Assembly: GCA_037389465.1 (NCBI GenBank)
Contig: JAZARR010000179.1
Coordinates: 2,514,501-2,578,500 of the forward strand
Length of the DNA: 64,000 bases
Direction of reading: 5' to 3'
DNA from: Baylisascaris procyonis
Lineage: Eukaryota; Nematoda; Chromadorea; Rhabditida; Ascarididae
How positions within the stretch are numbered: the stretch's first letter is position 1; every line of letters begins with the position of its first letter. Shown piece by piece: positions 29,915-42,491 of this stretch. The position numbers and the translations under genes were made by a program. A model generated the notes under the pieces. The model ran no database searches and was not told where the DNA came from. It saw nothing but the letters and a program-made list of their open reading frames with translations.

Positions 29915-30070
29915 TGATATAATGATATTTCTGTACCATCGGTTGAATTTTCACATTTATGTGTGTATACAAGCGATGTAAAGGGTGGAACGATTGGGCA
30001 GTACTTTATGTGTCCCTTCATTGATCAGTTTCCTGGCTTGGCAAGATCTCTCGAATCGAAATCATCAACA

Positions 30071-30143
30071 TACCCAATTTGCATATTCAAATCTCATTTT
30101 TTTCATCAATTACCCAATTTGCATATTCAAATCTCATTTTTTC
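30071..30143. repeat. 40-bp tandem duplication, about 1.8 copies
   Basis: TACCCAATTTGCATATTCAA and the bases after it occur at 30071 and again at 30111, identical for about 32 bases. This is a recent local duplication in non-coding DNA. Confidence 0.9.
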
Positions 30144-31663
30144 AAAAATTCTCTAGTATAATACTATCATACGATCGTTATCGGCGCGTTTTGATATTCT
30201 CAGTAATGTATGACATTCAGCTGAAGTCATTATATAGAACTGAATAGTTTGTAGTTAATTTTTGTAAAATCTATCTAATTCATCAAAATTCCAATTAATT
30301 TCATTCACAAATTTCCAAAGCATTCGAATAGGACTAAAAGAACGTTTTTTATGACCTCGGATGGCACAATTAAATTCACGACTTTGTATATTGTACTAAG
30401 TACCAACTTATTTATAGATGCATTGAATTACAGCTCAAAAAGTTCTTTGAAATATTTTTAAAAAAATGAACGGAATATGTGGAAACGGTGATTTCGACCA
30501 CTTTCCAACGTTTTTGAATTAATTGATTTTCCGGTGGAGAGAAAAATTCAACCATTTACGGAAAATGTTGAAAAAATTTCACTGCTCAATAAAAACAGTC
30601 TATATTTCTCCCGAATATCCCTTAACGACAACGAAAAAAATCCTTTTCTCATATATTTTGATGTATTTCTTTCCTTACCTTAATGAATATCGATAATTTG
30701 TTGAATGAAGTGAATAACGAAATGCGAAATGTTTTATAATCAATGTTAGTAAGCATATACAACAAAATCAGTAATTTTTATTCAGTCGACGAAACGCTAA
30801 ACTTTTCGATGTCACAACCGCACAACTTGAAGGCACACCTTGTGCGAATTTAGTTAACATTACAATTGATATTCCAAATGAAATTATTTATGATTTAATT
30901 GAATTTTAATAAAATACGATATGATACCTCTAACTAATTAAATTTCTGATTAAGAACTTCAACAACTGTGGTACTTCCGCCTTTATTTTTGATAGGAAAA
31001 AAAATTCACTCGAAAATTTGCGGAAATTTTGAACACTCCTCACTTGGTAATCATCGATAACATTTGAAAATGAAAAGCTATGCCCTATATTAGGCAACAA
31101 AAATTTGCAAATACATCCAAAATGTTTTATGGAATTTCCTCAAACACTTCTGATCTTAACGAATACACCAAATTTTAGATAAAAAAGGCTTTGATGGATG
31201 GTGTTAAGGAACTCGAATCATTCGAGTTTTACATTCGAAAGAATAAATATAATGGAAATAAGACAAAAAAAATGTTCAAAGTTTTTCAAGCTTTTCATTC
31301 TATAAGTAGATTTCGAATACGCTTATTATGGATCACAGATTAATGTTGAAATATCGAATGAATTCAGGCTTTTTATTTATTTATTTATTTTTTTTTGGAT
31401 CAAGCGCACTAAATTAATATAAATTGTTAAACGGTGTTGTGCCGACTGAACAATAACATATTTAATATGAGCATTCAACTCTATAGAAACGAATTGGATC
31501 CGCGCTAAAAAGTAGCAACATCGAAAATTCGAAACTTTCAGTAAAAAAAAACTTTTTTTTAAGCTTTTGCTTCAAACAAATTCGATATTTAAGAAGCAAT
31601 ATTTTATAAACTCTATCGATTTACATAAATCTGAGAAAAACCTTGTCGAAAAAAAAGACTAAA

Positions 31664-32011
31664 ATGCCTAAACGATGGATTGGCAAATATTTTAAAATAG
31701 TTCGCATAGTTTTTCGGATGCGAAAACACATGAGAAATGTTAGAGCGCAGCTTAAGAAGCATAAAAGAACTATTGACAGTGCAGGAAATGGATTTCACTC
31801 GAGCAGCTTAAATCTGTCGCATCAACTACTTCAGCTCTTTTTAGGCCTCAAAAACTTAGCGCTCTTGCATTTCGCATGTTCTGTTTTTACAGTTCGAGTA
31901 GCGAATAAATTGTGCACAGGTAAGGGACCATTCACCTCACCAATTGTACAGGTGAGGCATCCACCTTATTGCTGCAAGGTAAGCAATCTATCATTTTCTT
32001 CTGTGTTCTGA
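31664..32011 (+). CDS. Small basic ORF, doubtful gene
   Basis: A 115-codon plus-strand ORF starting MPKRWIGKYFKIVRIVFRM, strongly basic in its first 45 residues. A donor-like g|gtaagg at 31919 and an acceptor-like acag|gtgagg near 31952 could make a shorter spliced form. No family is recognised, the region is AT-rich, and no upstream signal is seen. It could be chance. Confidence 0.15.
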   Translation: MPKRWIGKYFKIVRIVFRMRKHMRNVRAQLKKHKRTIDSAGNGFHSSSLNLSHQLLQLFLGLKNLALLHFACSVFTVRVANKLCTGKGPFTSPIVQVRHPPYCCKVSNLSFSSVF

Positions 32012-32346
32012 GATTGATAAAGATACATAACATAAAGGATACTGAAATATATCTCAATTTTCCGTCTCATTTTAGACATCTGAAATCCCCTTCTTCGAGA
32101 ACGTGTTTAATGCTCCAATACTTACTACTAGATCAGATATTGTTTCGATGGTAACATAATTCAATGGCGCAAAATTATATGTGGCTGTAATAATAGTGCT
32201 GATCGCAATATCGACGAATATAAGGAAGAAAAACGATAGTTTGAGCAGAAATATTGTTTACATAGATTAAAATATTGAAGCCGATAATTGGGCAGAGCGA
32301 ATTTTTTTTTTGTTAGAATGAATAATCGAACAAAGAAAAAATAACA

Positions 32347-35300
32347 TTAAAAACATTTTTTATTTTTTTTTCCACATTTTCGAATGCAGCTGAAAGAAAA
32401 CATTCAACGGCGAAATTGTCGAATTAAATTTCGCATTTAAAGTATCGTACACCTTCGCCGTGCGGGTTGTTGTTGGCCATTTGTACTTTCTCCACTTTTC
32501 GATTTTAGAGTGTCCGATTTCCCGATCTATAAATAAACACATAATAGTTTAGAATTGCCTATTCATATCGTAGTTACCGTAATAAAACCCCACCCCCACC
32601 CCCCTTTTCGAATCACCAATATTAGTGGTACTGATCGGAAATTAATCTCTCTAATTAGTTTCCGAAGCGAAATTGTGATCCACATTATCTTCCACTTTGT
32701 TGAAATTAGTTCGTAAACCTCACGAATCTTTGCCGCTAAGTCATCAATAAATACTGAAACACTGGAAACGGTTTCTCTTTAATCACAGAAAATCACCGAG
32801 CAGGTCAAATAATAAAAAAAGTCTCCTCCCCTTATTACATCAAAATATCCAAACGGATTCAAATGCATTCCCTAAGAAAGACCAGCAGCGAATGAAGCGA
32901 AAGCACATTGGAAACCATCATTGTAAACTATTAAACGTTTAACTTCTGGCCAATAATATTCAAACCTTTTTTTAAACGCAGAAGCGACAGATCGAAAAAG
33001 AAAGTTATCAAAAATGTTTTTTTTTTTTTTTTTGACGGAGAGAATGCAATCTAAGTCGAAATTTAGGAAGCAATTGATTAAATTGGGAAATTACTCGAAA
33101 GCAAATTTAACGCTTCAGAAGAAATTTTTGCAGTAGAATTAGATTAGTGCGTAAATCAATTATTTCATAGTAAATCACTTACGTTCAAATGAACTAATTA
33201 GTAATTAGTAATCAATGACCACCATCAGGTAATGATGACCGTTTAAAACATTACCGAATCAAATATTTAGAAAAAAAAATTTAAACGAAGTAAGGATGGA
33301 GGAGAAGTTTTGAAACTTAAGAAAAGAAGGGAAGAGAAAAAACAACAAGTAATATTAGAATAAAGTAAAGTAGTAAACTTATTTATTTATGTATTCGAAA
33401 GTAAATTAAAGTTCACTCTTCGCAGAATTTATAAACGTTGTATGCAATCGCTGTGAAGGTCGAATTTAGAGATGAGGTTAATTTAGTCACTTGCTGATTT
33501 TGTCGTTCAAATGGTTATTTCGAATATTTGTGGGGTAGAGATGGCTCAGTAATTTAGTTCCCTCAAAAATAAAAGCGGTATTTATTCATGAAGTGATTTT
33601 TAAGGAATAATGCAAATTCGATTCGATTGGTGCTCTAAAAATTGTAACACTAATGCCTAGTATTATATAAACATTTCATAGCGTTTGGAGGTTTAAAAGA
33701 ATACGGTGATGCATAGGTTGCTAGCTTGCTAGCAGATGAACAAAGACGATAACAAAGCTGAGAGATAAAGCTTTAGCTAGGGTAGCAAACGGAGAAGCGA
33801 TAGCCTCAATTCATAGCAAACGCACTTCAAGCGAAAGCTATTCACCAAATTTCTGCTTGCCTCAGTGAGGGCTTCTTCAGCCTTTTCGGCGGGTATGGAT
33901 TCCGTTTTTTGGGATATCGCCGATTGAGGTTGTGATTCGGATTGCGGTTGTGTTGGCGCCTTTGTTTCAACTTCGTGAGGTTCAAAATCTTTTGACTGCT
34001 CTACCTTTGTAGTTGTCGTCGCAGTAGCACTAGGCTGAACTTGTTCAGATGGTGGAGTAGCCGGCTTCTTTGGCTCTTGTTTAGGCACTGCAGTGGCACT
34101 AGGTTGCGCACCACTTGCTGTTGTTGTTGTTGTTGTAGTCAATGGAACAAATTGCTTCTTCTCGATAACTTCCCCAACATCATGTTCCGCCCTTAATTAT
34201 AATCATTCATTTATTGATAATGCAATATACTCGACTATATCGAAAGCATTTGTGGCCTATATCAGTAGTCGTATTTCAATTATTCCCTTCGACTGTCACT
34301 TGCAAACGACGCAAAGAACCGAAAACCTCAATATTTTTTATGGAATATAAAAATCCGAAATTGAAAAAAAAAATCGCTTATTTCAAGAAAAATTCACATG
34401 GGGTAAATTCGCTGAAGCTTTACCGGTGTAAACCTCTCCCATGTAAGCCACCGAATTAGTTAACTTCGACATCAACCATCCCTCAAATGAGCTGATAGTT
34501 TAACGATATATGTTGCACGTATTAACATGACTACCCATAGCAAACACTTAGTGAACTGCTAAACATTTTGCCTATCGATTTTAAAAATGATTTAACCGAA
34601 TTATAAATTCCACATACTTCTTCGGTTCAGGCTCCTTCGGCTTTTCCACCTTAGGCGGTGTGATTGTAGGTGCAGGTGCAGGTTCCTTGGGTTTTGGTGC
34701 AACCGCTGGTAATGGTTCTTCGGACTTCTCTGGTTTCGACGCAACTGGTGGTAAAGGTTCGTGTTGTTTTGGTGGAACCGGCTCTTCTTTGTGTTCTTTC
34801 GGTGGTTCAGGCTTATGTTCAGGTTCCTTAGGTTTTTCCGGTTCAGGAGCTGGGTGCTGAGGCTCATGTGACTTCTGAAAACACACCATAAATAGGGTAC
34901 AAAACTTGAAAAACATCACCCATGTCTGCTCACATCACTAATACACCATACAGAAATTCTATATACATATATATTTATATATGCTCATATGTCTGTCTAT
35001 ATGTGCATATATTACATATCCACATGTGTACACTTCACAATGCGTGCATTGCACTTCTTGAAAAATATTGCACATTAGTAAAAAGAGTCGGGCAAATTGT
35101 AAACGCCGTACAGTCACACAGCTGCCTCTAAACGCTTAACTAGCGAAAATGCTGATAAACAGGCTTATTATTCTACCGTACATTACAGATTACTGTGATT
35201 CACATGAAACATATCGCTTTCACCTCCTTAGTGATCTAAATTCATAAAAATTAGGATACAGACTTTAATTCATAAAAAGTCACAAAAATTCATAAAAAGC

Positions 35301-38300
35301 CTGAATGACTTTTATTCTAGAATAAATCAAAGAGAAGAGTTCCCGAGTAATCCTCCACATCCGCACCACAATTCTTTGAAAAGTTCCCATAGAACAGCAA
35401 ATCAGCAATGAAGATAAACAATGGTACCCCTTCCGGTTCTTGCAATGACCGAATGAAAGTGTTTAAACTCGACCATATACGCTTGATGATCTACTCAAAT
35501 ATACAAATAAAATAGTGCTCATTGAATTCGTTGAAGAATCATTTTATGATGCAAAAAATATCGAAATACTATCATCGACTGAATAGATCATTGCATCAAA
35601 AATACGGTTGCGCAGAAATGTTTGAAGGACCAGTCTACGGATCGTAGATTATGACGGCAACCATTTCACCCACTTAGAGCTTAATTTTTTGTTTTCAATT
35701 ATTATTTCATCATCTACCTCCTTTCTGAACGAAAGAAAAATTGTGCGGCTTCGAATAGGAACTTCAGACTCTATAATATCTTCTTCCTGGTGGTGCGAAA
35801 GGGAAAGGGAGGGTAAGAGGGGAAAGAAGGAGAATCGTTAAATAGTTAGAGATATAGTATTTCTCAATTCAGAAACAGTTTCATGAGTTGAATTAAAAAG
35901 AGGAACATCACAAAAACAAATAAATGAAAAGACCTCATTAACACTAATAACAGCATGAATAGTCACATACCTTAACAGTCGGCTTGAACTGGAATTTTGT
36001 TGTCTCTTCTCGCATCTCAGTCGGCTCACCACGCAAAACCCTCTCTTCGAATTCTTTCGTTGTCATATCGATTGATTTTGTTTTCGGCGGTACTGGTGGA
36101 GGAGGTGATTTTGGCAATGGAGGAGCGGGTGCCGATGATTCCTGCTTCTTTTCACCTTCATATCCTTCATGCTTTTCCTCTTTGACCTCCGCCTTAGGCT
36201 CCTCATGCTTTTCTTCTTTGACCTCAGCCTCAGGTTCCTCATGTTTTTCCTCCTTGACCTCTGCCTTGGGCTTCTCATGGCTTTCTTCTTTGAGCTCTGC
36301 CTTATGTTCCTCATGTTTTTCCTCCTTGACCTCTGCTTTATGTTCTTCATGCTCCCCCTGAAAATAACAATTAAAATGTTTTCATTTTTGTTATTATATT
36401 AGGAAATGTTATAATTATGAAAGCATTAAAAGAAGTCGAAATAAAACATTATAAGAGAAAAGAGTCAGCAAGAAGATTCCAAACGATTGCGTAATGCATC
36501 CTAAGCACTATTAATCACAGCACTTCAATGAAGCTTCATGATGCCTCATAGCTTAGGTAGAGACGAGGGGCGGGGATGGGCATTTCCTATTTCAATGCCA
36601 AGCGTAAAACGAAGTATAGTGATCTCCTTAGTTAGAAAATCATTAGGCATCAGCATTGTTCGCATGCGTTTCATAAATACTTCATTAAATAAGAGCATTC
36701 ATTACCAAAAAGCATTCGAGAGTCACTTATCGATCAGCATTAAGCACCATATTATTGCAGTCTTTAATTTAAGAAAGCAAACTTTAGGGATCTCTCAATT
36801 AATATAAAATATTATAAATTCCAATTTTTTCATTAATTTTGAGAGTAAAATGTCGAATAATAAAAATACGCAAATTTTAGATTATAAAGATCTATGAAAT
36901 ATGAAAATTCGAGCAAGAAGCAACCTCTAACGAAAGAATATTGATAATAAAAATATTTTTTTGTAGCAATATATATCTAACCTTAATTTAGTATATTAAA
37001 GCAATATAAAAGTTTAAATTCCTCATTAATATGCGATTCGAAGATCGTTAAAATTCATCAAATGGTCTTAAAGATCAAATATACTCGGCCAATTTAATGA
37101 CTCAAGGGAATAGTAGAGCATTAAATTTTCATAGAAGTTTAAAAAAAAAACGAAAATTTCGTTCCTAAAACAATATTATTTCTTCTAGAAGACAGAATTT
37201 TCCTAAATGATTGTCCAAATTCATAATTTCTAGGTACTGCAAGCGCATAATTTAATTTATTTATTTTTTTTTTTTTTTTGAGATGATGCTTTATATACAA
37301 ATCCAAAATTTTCGTTCTAAAAAACTACTTCGAAAGTTTTAAACATTCGAAGTATGACCTCAGGTTCAGCATGACTTGACGTCATGATTGGTTTCACTTC
37401 CGTTTTCGTTACACTTGTCTCATGCTGTAGTGGAGATTCGACAGTCGCATGTGGAGCACTATGATGAACAGCTGGTGCCGCACTAAACTTGAGCACATTC
37501 TCTGGAACCGCCTCAACGACGGCTGACGGAAGCTGCTCACAAACGGTTGGTGAAGGCACCGATTTCAATACGTCATCAACATGAATGTCATCCTGGAAAT
37601 TCAAATTTACCTACGGAATGTTGCGCCCGGTTTGCCCACCTGAAAAACTATTCCATTAGTTTTGCCTCACAATTATACAAATATCGTATAACCTCAAACA
37701 CAACCCCTACCTTAACTTTTAGAAAAAGAGATACTTCCTTGTATAAAAAAAAAATTACTTCCACTGTTTGAGTATGAACGAATGAGTTGTTCTCATATAA
37801 ATAAAACTTTGCATAACATTGCATTATCTTCTCAAAAATTCTAACTCCTTCCTTGAATAAAGAGCTTTAAAGCGTACAATAAAAGCTATCAAACGGAAAT
37901 TTATTGAGGTTAAACAATGAAAACTGTCTATAATTGTTTCTAAAAAAAGGCAAACAACATCAAAATCTCACACCGTTAGTTATGCCGTAAGATTAGCTCA
38001 TTTATGTAAATTTATGAGTGAATCAAATTAAAATAATAAAAAGCAATAGAGCAATAAGTTGGGTTCCTTTTTAACTTAAAAAAAAACAACAAAAACTAAA
38101 TTGAGTAATTTAACAATTGGCAAAAATATCAATATTAAGAGCAAAGATCGAGTTTCTACCTAATTTAACGTTCCCTAAGTAAGTTCATCAACAACAAAAA
38201 AAAGAAATATTCGCTTATATAAGCGAATAAAAAAAATAGGGGATAGAAACTTCGCCAAGATAGATTAAAATCTCAAAATGTATCTGGTAGTGCGCATAAT

Positions 38301-41300
38301 TTTTTATTTTGTTGGCAATTTATGGAAGTGGTTTGCGATTTCAGGGAAAATAAAGAAATTCGGGAAGGCGAGGGGGGGGGGGCGGAGGGGAAGTAAAACA
38401 GAAAAAGATAAGTGAAGCAGATGCAGCGATATATGTTATCACAAAGATAAGAAATAGTTGTTTTAAATTTGCCCAGAAATTTCATAAGCGATGAGTGCCT
38501 CTATATGGACACTGATAAGCTGCTAAATCAGCATAAGTTTTTTTTTTCACTCGGAGACAACAGAAGTGATAGTTAAATAATATAATTATGAGTTCGATTG
38601 ACATGATGTTCTCACCTTATAAAATTTTTACAAAAAAATACAAAATGAATTCTCATAAGTAAATTTTACAAGTTCCATAAAAAACAAAAAAAAGGAACGA
38701 ATCCGTTTCAACAACTTTTATTTTCATAAATTAGACATAATAAATGTGAATTTATAAGGTGTGCTGAGTGGCGAAAGCACCGACCGGGTTGAATAATGCA
38801 TGCATAGATCGAAAAATTGGCCAATCATATTGCAACACTGCAAACCGTGCTTCTATTCAATAACAATAAAAATATTTATAGATCTATGCAATTTGAACTA
38901 AGCATGCAATGTTGTCGAATGCACTACTCAGCACAGCATACTGACCAATTCATTGATAATCTTCGTTTCGGCATGTATTTCCTCAGGTCGTTGCTCGATT
39001 GTCGATGCGAATCGTTCGCCATATTCTTGCATATTACCATCCTCAAAAATCACCGCAATAGGAGTATCTTTCTCCATAAATAACTCAGCAAAATTGTCTT
39101 TTTCATCAACCGAAGTGAAAATATTTTTATGCTTTTCCTTGTTTATTTCATTCGTATTATTTTCTATTTTTTGCTCACAATCGGCTATGTGAGAAGCATT
39201 CTGACGATTCAATGTGAAACCATTATGATCAGTGCGTTTTCGCTCAATGACAGTCCCGAAATTCGAACTTCCCACCCGTTCAACCATAGTAGCCGGGATT
39301 TGCGTAGACTCCGAGCATTCGGTCATATCATAGGTCTGCATGCTTGGGTGCGAAAAACTTCCTTGTGGTTGTTGATCAAATTGCACCGGAGTAAGTGTTC
39401 CATCGATATCAGTTTCTTTGAGTGTATGAGACTTCATCGCTGTAGGATCTGGAGGTTCTTCAAAGTGTACCGGAATCTGTGTTCCTTCATCTTCATCGAA
39501 GTATACTGTTTCGATGAGCAATTCACCGTCATTCGATGTATTTTGACTATCATGACTATCACGATGCCGCAACGTTCCATTTTGTCGACAACGTTGCAAT
39601 TCTTCACCTAATGGAATCAATTCTTCCGGTAAATTAGACGTATTTACAATACCGATATCCATACTCATCTTTTGTTGTAGATAAGCGGATGGAGGAAAAT
39701 CCTCGAATGATGAACCTCTTTTACTCCATCGTCGCCTTCCACATTCAGAACTCGTTGTTTGAGAATCCTCATCGTCGTCGGTCTCGAAAGTAACCAGTAG
39801 ATTTGCTGAATCTTCTTGAGAATCCGATACAACTGGTCTTGATGGATTTGTAAATGCGACAGGCATCGTTTGAGCATGGAGTGGCTCGATTTGTTTATGT
39901 TTTCGTTTAGGAGTGGATGCAAAATTCACAGGAATATTTTGCACATCGTCACTCTCAAACTTTACTGGAATAATTTGAGAATTTTCATGCTCGCAGGTAG
40001 TGGATGAATCTTCAAATTTAACGGGAATACTTTGGCAGGAATCTTTCCCTGTAAAGGTTGGTGCATCTTCGAATATCACCGGTATCATTTGAGAAGGTCC
40101 TTGGTCAGTTGAAGAAGATGGATTTTCAAATAGTGTTGGCATAAACTGAGATTGCTCTCGAAAGCTTGGCGCAAATGAGTGATCCACTATGGGTGCGGCA
40201 ACCTGAGGTGGCTCGCAACAAGTATGTGACGTCGAAGCCTCTTCAAACTGCACTGGTATAGGTGTGAAAGAGAGTTCGACGCCCAAAGTAACTGGATGCT
40301 TGAATCCATTGGAAGTCTTCGAAGTATAGTTCTTCCCAGCTGTTGCCGGAATGTCCTCAAAAATAACGGGAATAATTTGAGTTGAATCCTGTTCCTTCGA
40401 TGCTTCCATGGAACTATAGCTCGAACTTTCGGGTATAAAGTCGGGCGCCGCTGATTGGACGGGAACTGCTTTGTCATTTTTGGGTTTCATTCCAGCTGAC
40501 AAATCATTTGCACCGGAATCGAAAACCGTAATAGTATCGCGAGCAGTGTAGTACGGCTTTTCCTATACAAAATGAAACCTCTATGCCAAGTCACTCTTCT
40601 CTCCAATATACAACCCTCCTAGATTCCCGGGAAGAAGAACTATCCCCCCTGCCCCTCAATCAGCACCTCTTTTTCATCACAAAAATTTTAAAGCGATTTC
40701 TTTTCACAATTCTGAAACCACGTTTTTCGATATTAAACCACTGCGAAAATTTTGAGAAAGAAAATACCCCGCCTCAGCAAAAACCTTTTAAAATCTTGTG
40801 GAATTCATAAGCAACAAAGGTTTTAACCGAATAGATACGATGATACACTCTTAAGTTTTACATTGGGCTACTGAATCACAAGGCTATAGTCCGGGGACAT
40901 GACTCTGTCTGTTCCAAACTGTCCTCTAGATGAAGGCACTCAATTACCGCATAGTTATTTCTCACAATACCGTCATTGGTAATTAACTCCGGAGTTACTA
41001 TATCGAAAATGCTCTCGGTAATTCTATATAAATTCATCATGATAGGCACAGTTTAGCAATCATTTTATGACTACCATTTAAGTACTATTTCATTTAACAC
41101 TATCGTAACTACTGCAATCGAATAAGAAAGCACATTTAAAAAAATTTTTTTTTTGGAAAGAACAGAATAGAATTGAATAAGAGAGAATAGAATAGAACAG
41201 AATTTTCAAATCTACCTAAGAGACACGACTCCCTTTACGTATGACAACGAAATATTATTTAAATTTAGAATCAAGATAGAGAGAAAGAATGAAAAAAAAA

Positions 41301-42437
41301 CTATAAAAAAATGTATCGAATGTTCATTCTAGTTGGCAAAAAAATTTCTCACAGGAAATAGGAAGTAATTGGCGGGGACGCAATATTCCTTTATAATTTT
41401 ATGGAATAACTACAATTACCTTTAAATAAACATATTTAAGCCACGACAATTTCGAACTTATTTCTGGTCCGACATTTCCCCGGTTGAGCTATTGCAATCT
41501 ATTCTGACCTTTATATTTTAAAAAGCTTACGATCTGATCACTCTCCCCGCAATTCACCTCAGCGAAGAATGGCATTGGGCCAAAATGGAAGAAACAGGTA
41601 AAGCCCAAAACAATGGCGCAAATGACTAGAGGTGGACAATTAGGAACAAATATAATAAAATCTAACTGTTGGAAATGCCAACCTTATTAGACCACTTATA
41701 TTCTATATGGCTACGTTTTAACAAGAACAACTTTAATTTCTATAATAATTGACGTGGAAAATTTTGCGTCAACATATCAACGGGCTAACAAAATTTTATA
41801 ATGGATCCAATCACCTCAAGCTATGCAAGCAAGCATTCAGAATAATAAAGCTAACCACACCTTTGTATGCGTAGATTCATGTACATCCTCATCGACTGGT
41901 TTTTCCAATCCTTTCTCTTCGGCATATTGCTCAGTCTATAATCGAATAAAGTGAAAATTTGCATAAATATACAAAATGAATAAAGATAGAAAGTTATTAA
42001 AAAAGTTAAAAATGTTTATAATTTGTTACAAGCTGCAAATAAAAATTTATAAGAGTAACATAGAAGTCAGTTAGAAGTTTCAAAGAACAGAGATCTATGT
42101 GAGATGAACTAAGATAGATAATCGTAAAAAATTGAAGCTAACTTTTGCGTCGTGTATCGGTGAATGTGGAGGTACGACAGCAGCTGTCTCGATATGCTCT
42201 TCAATGTGTGGCGCCTCTTCATGACTATAAAGATGCTACATTTATTATCTAGTCTGCACGATTTAATTTATATAATTATATATTAAAGTTAATTTCTATA
42301 TTATTACGAGAGTAAATCTAGAAAATTTTACGTAATTTTCAGTAAAATAAATCATCATTGATGAATGAAATGAGGAATCATGAAGAAAGAATAAAATTAG
42401 AAGTAGCAAACATGATATGCACTTTATTACTATATTA

Positions 42438-42491
<54 letters not shown>

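Larger units (their letters stand above)
29915..32346. other. Spacer between the unknown gene and the large acidic gene
   Basis: Strongly AT-rich. It contains a 40-bp tandem duplication (30071-30143) and one plus-strand ORF (31664-32011), listed separately. Nothing else coding could be supported. Confidence 0.45.

Noticed and set aside
37618..37646. Possible exon VGKPGATF just before the 37592 exon
   Set aside because: It would require a 22-base intron, too short for splicing.
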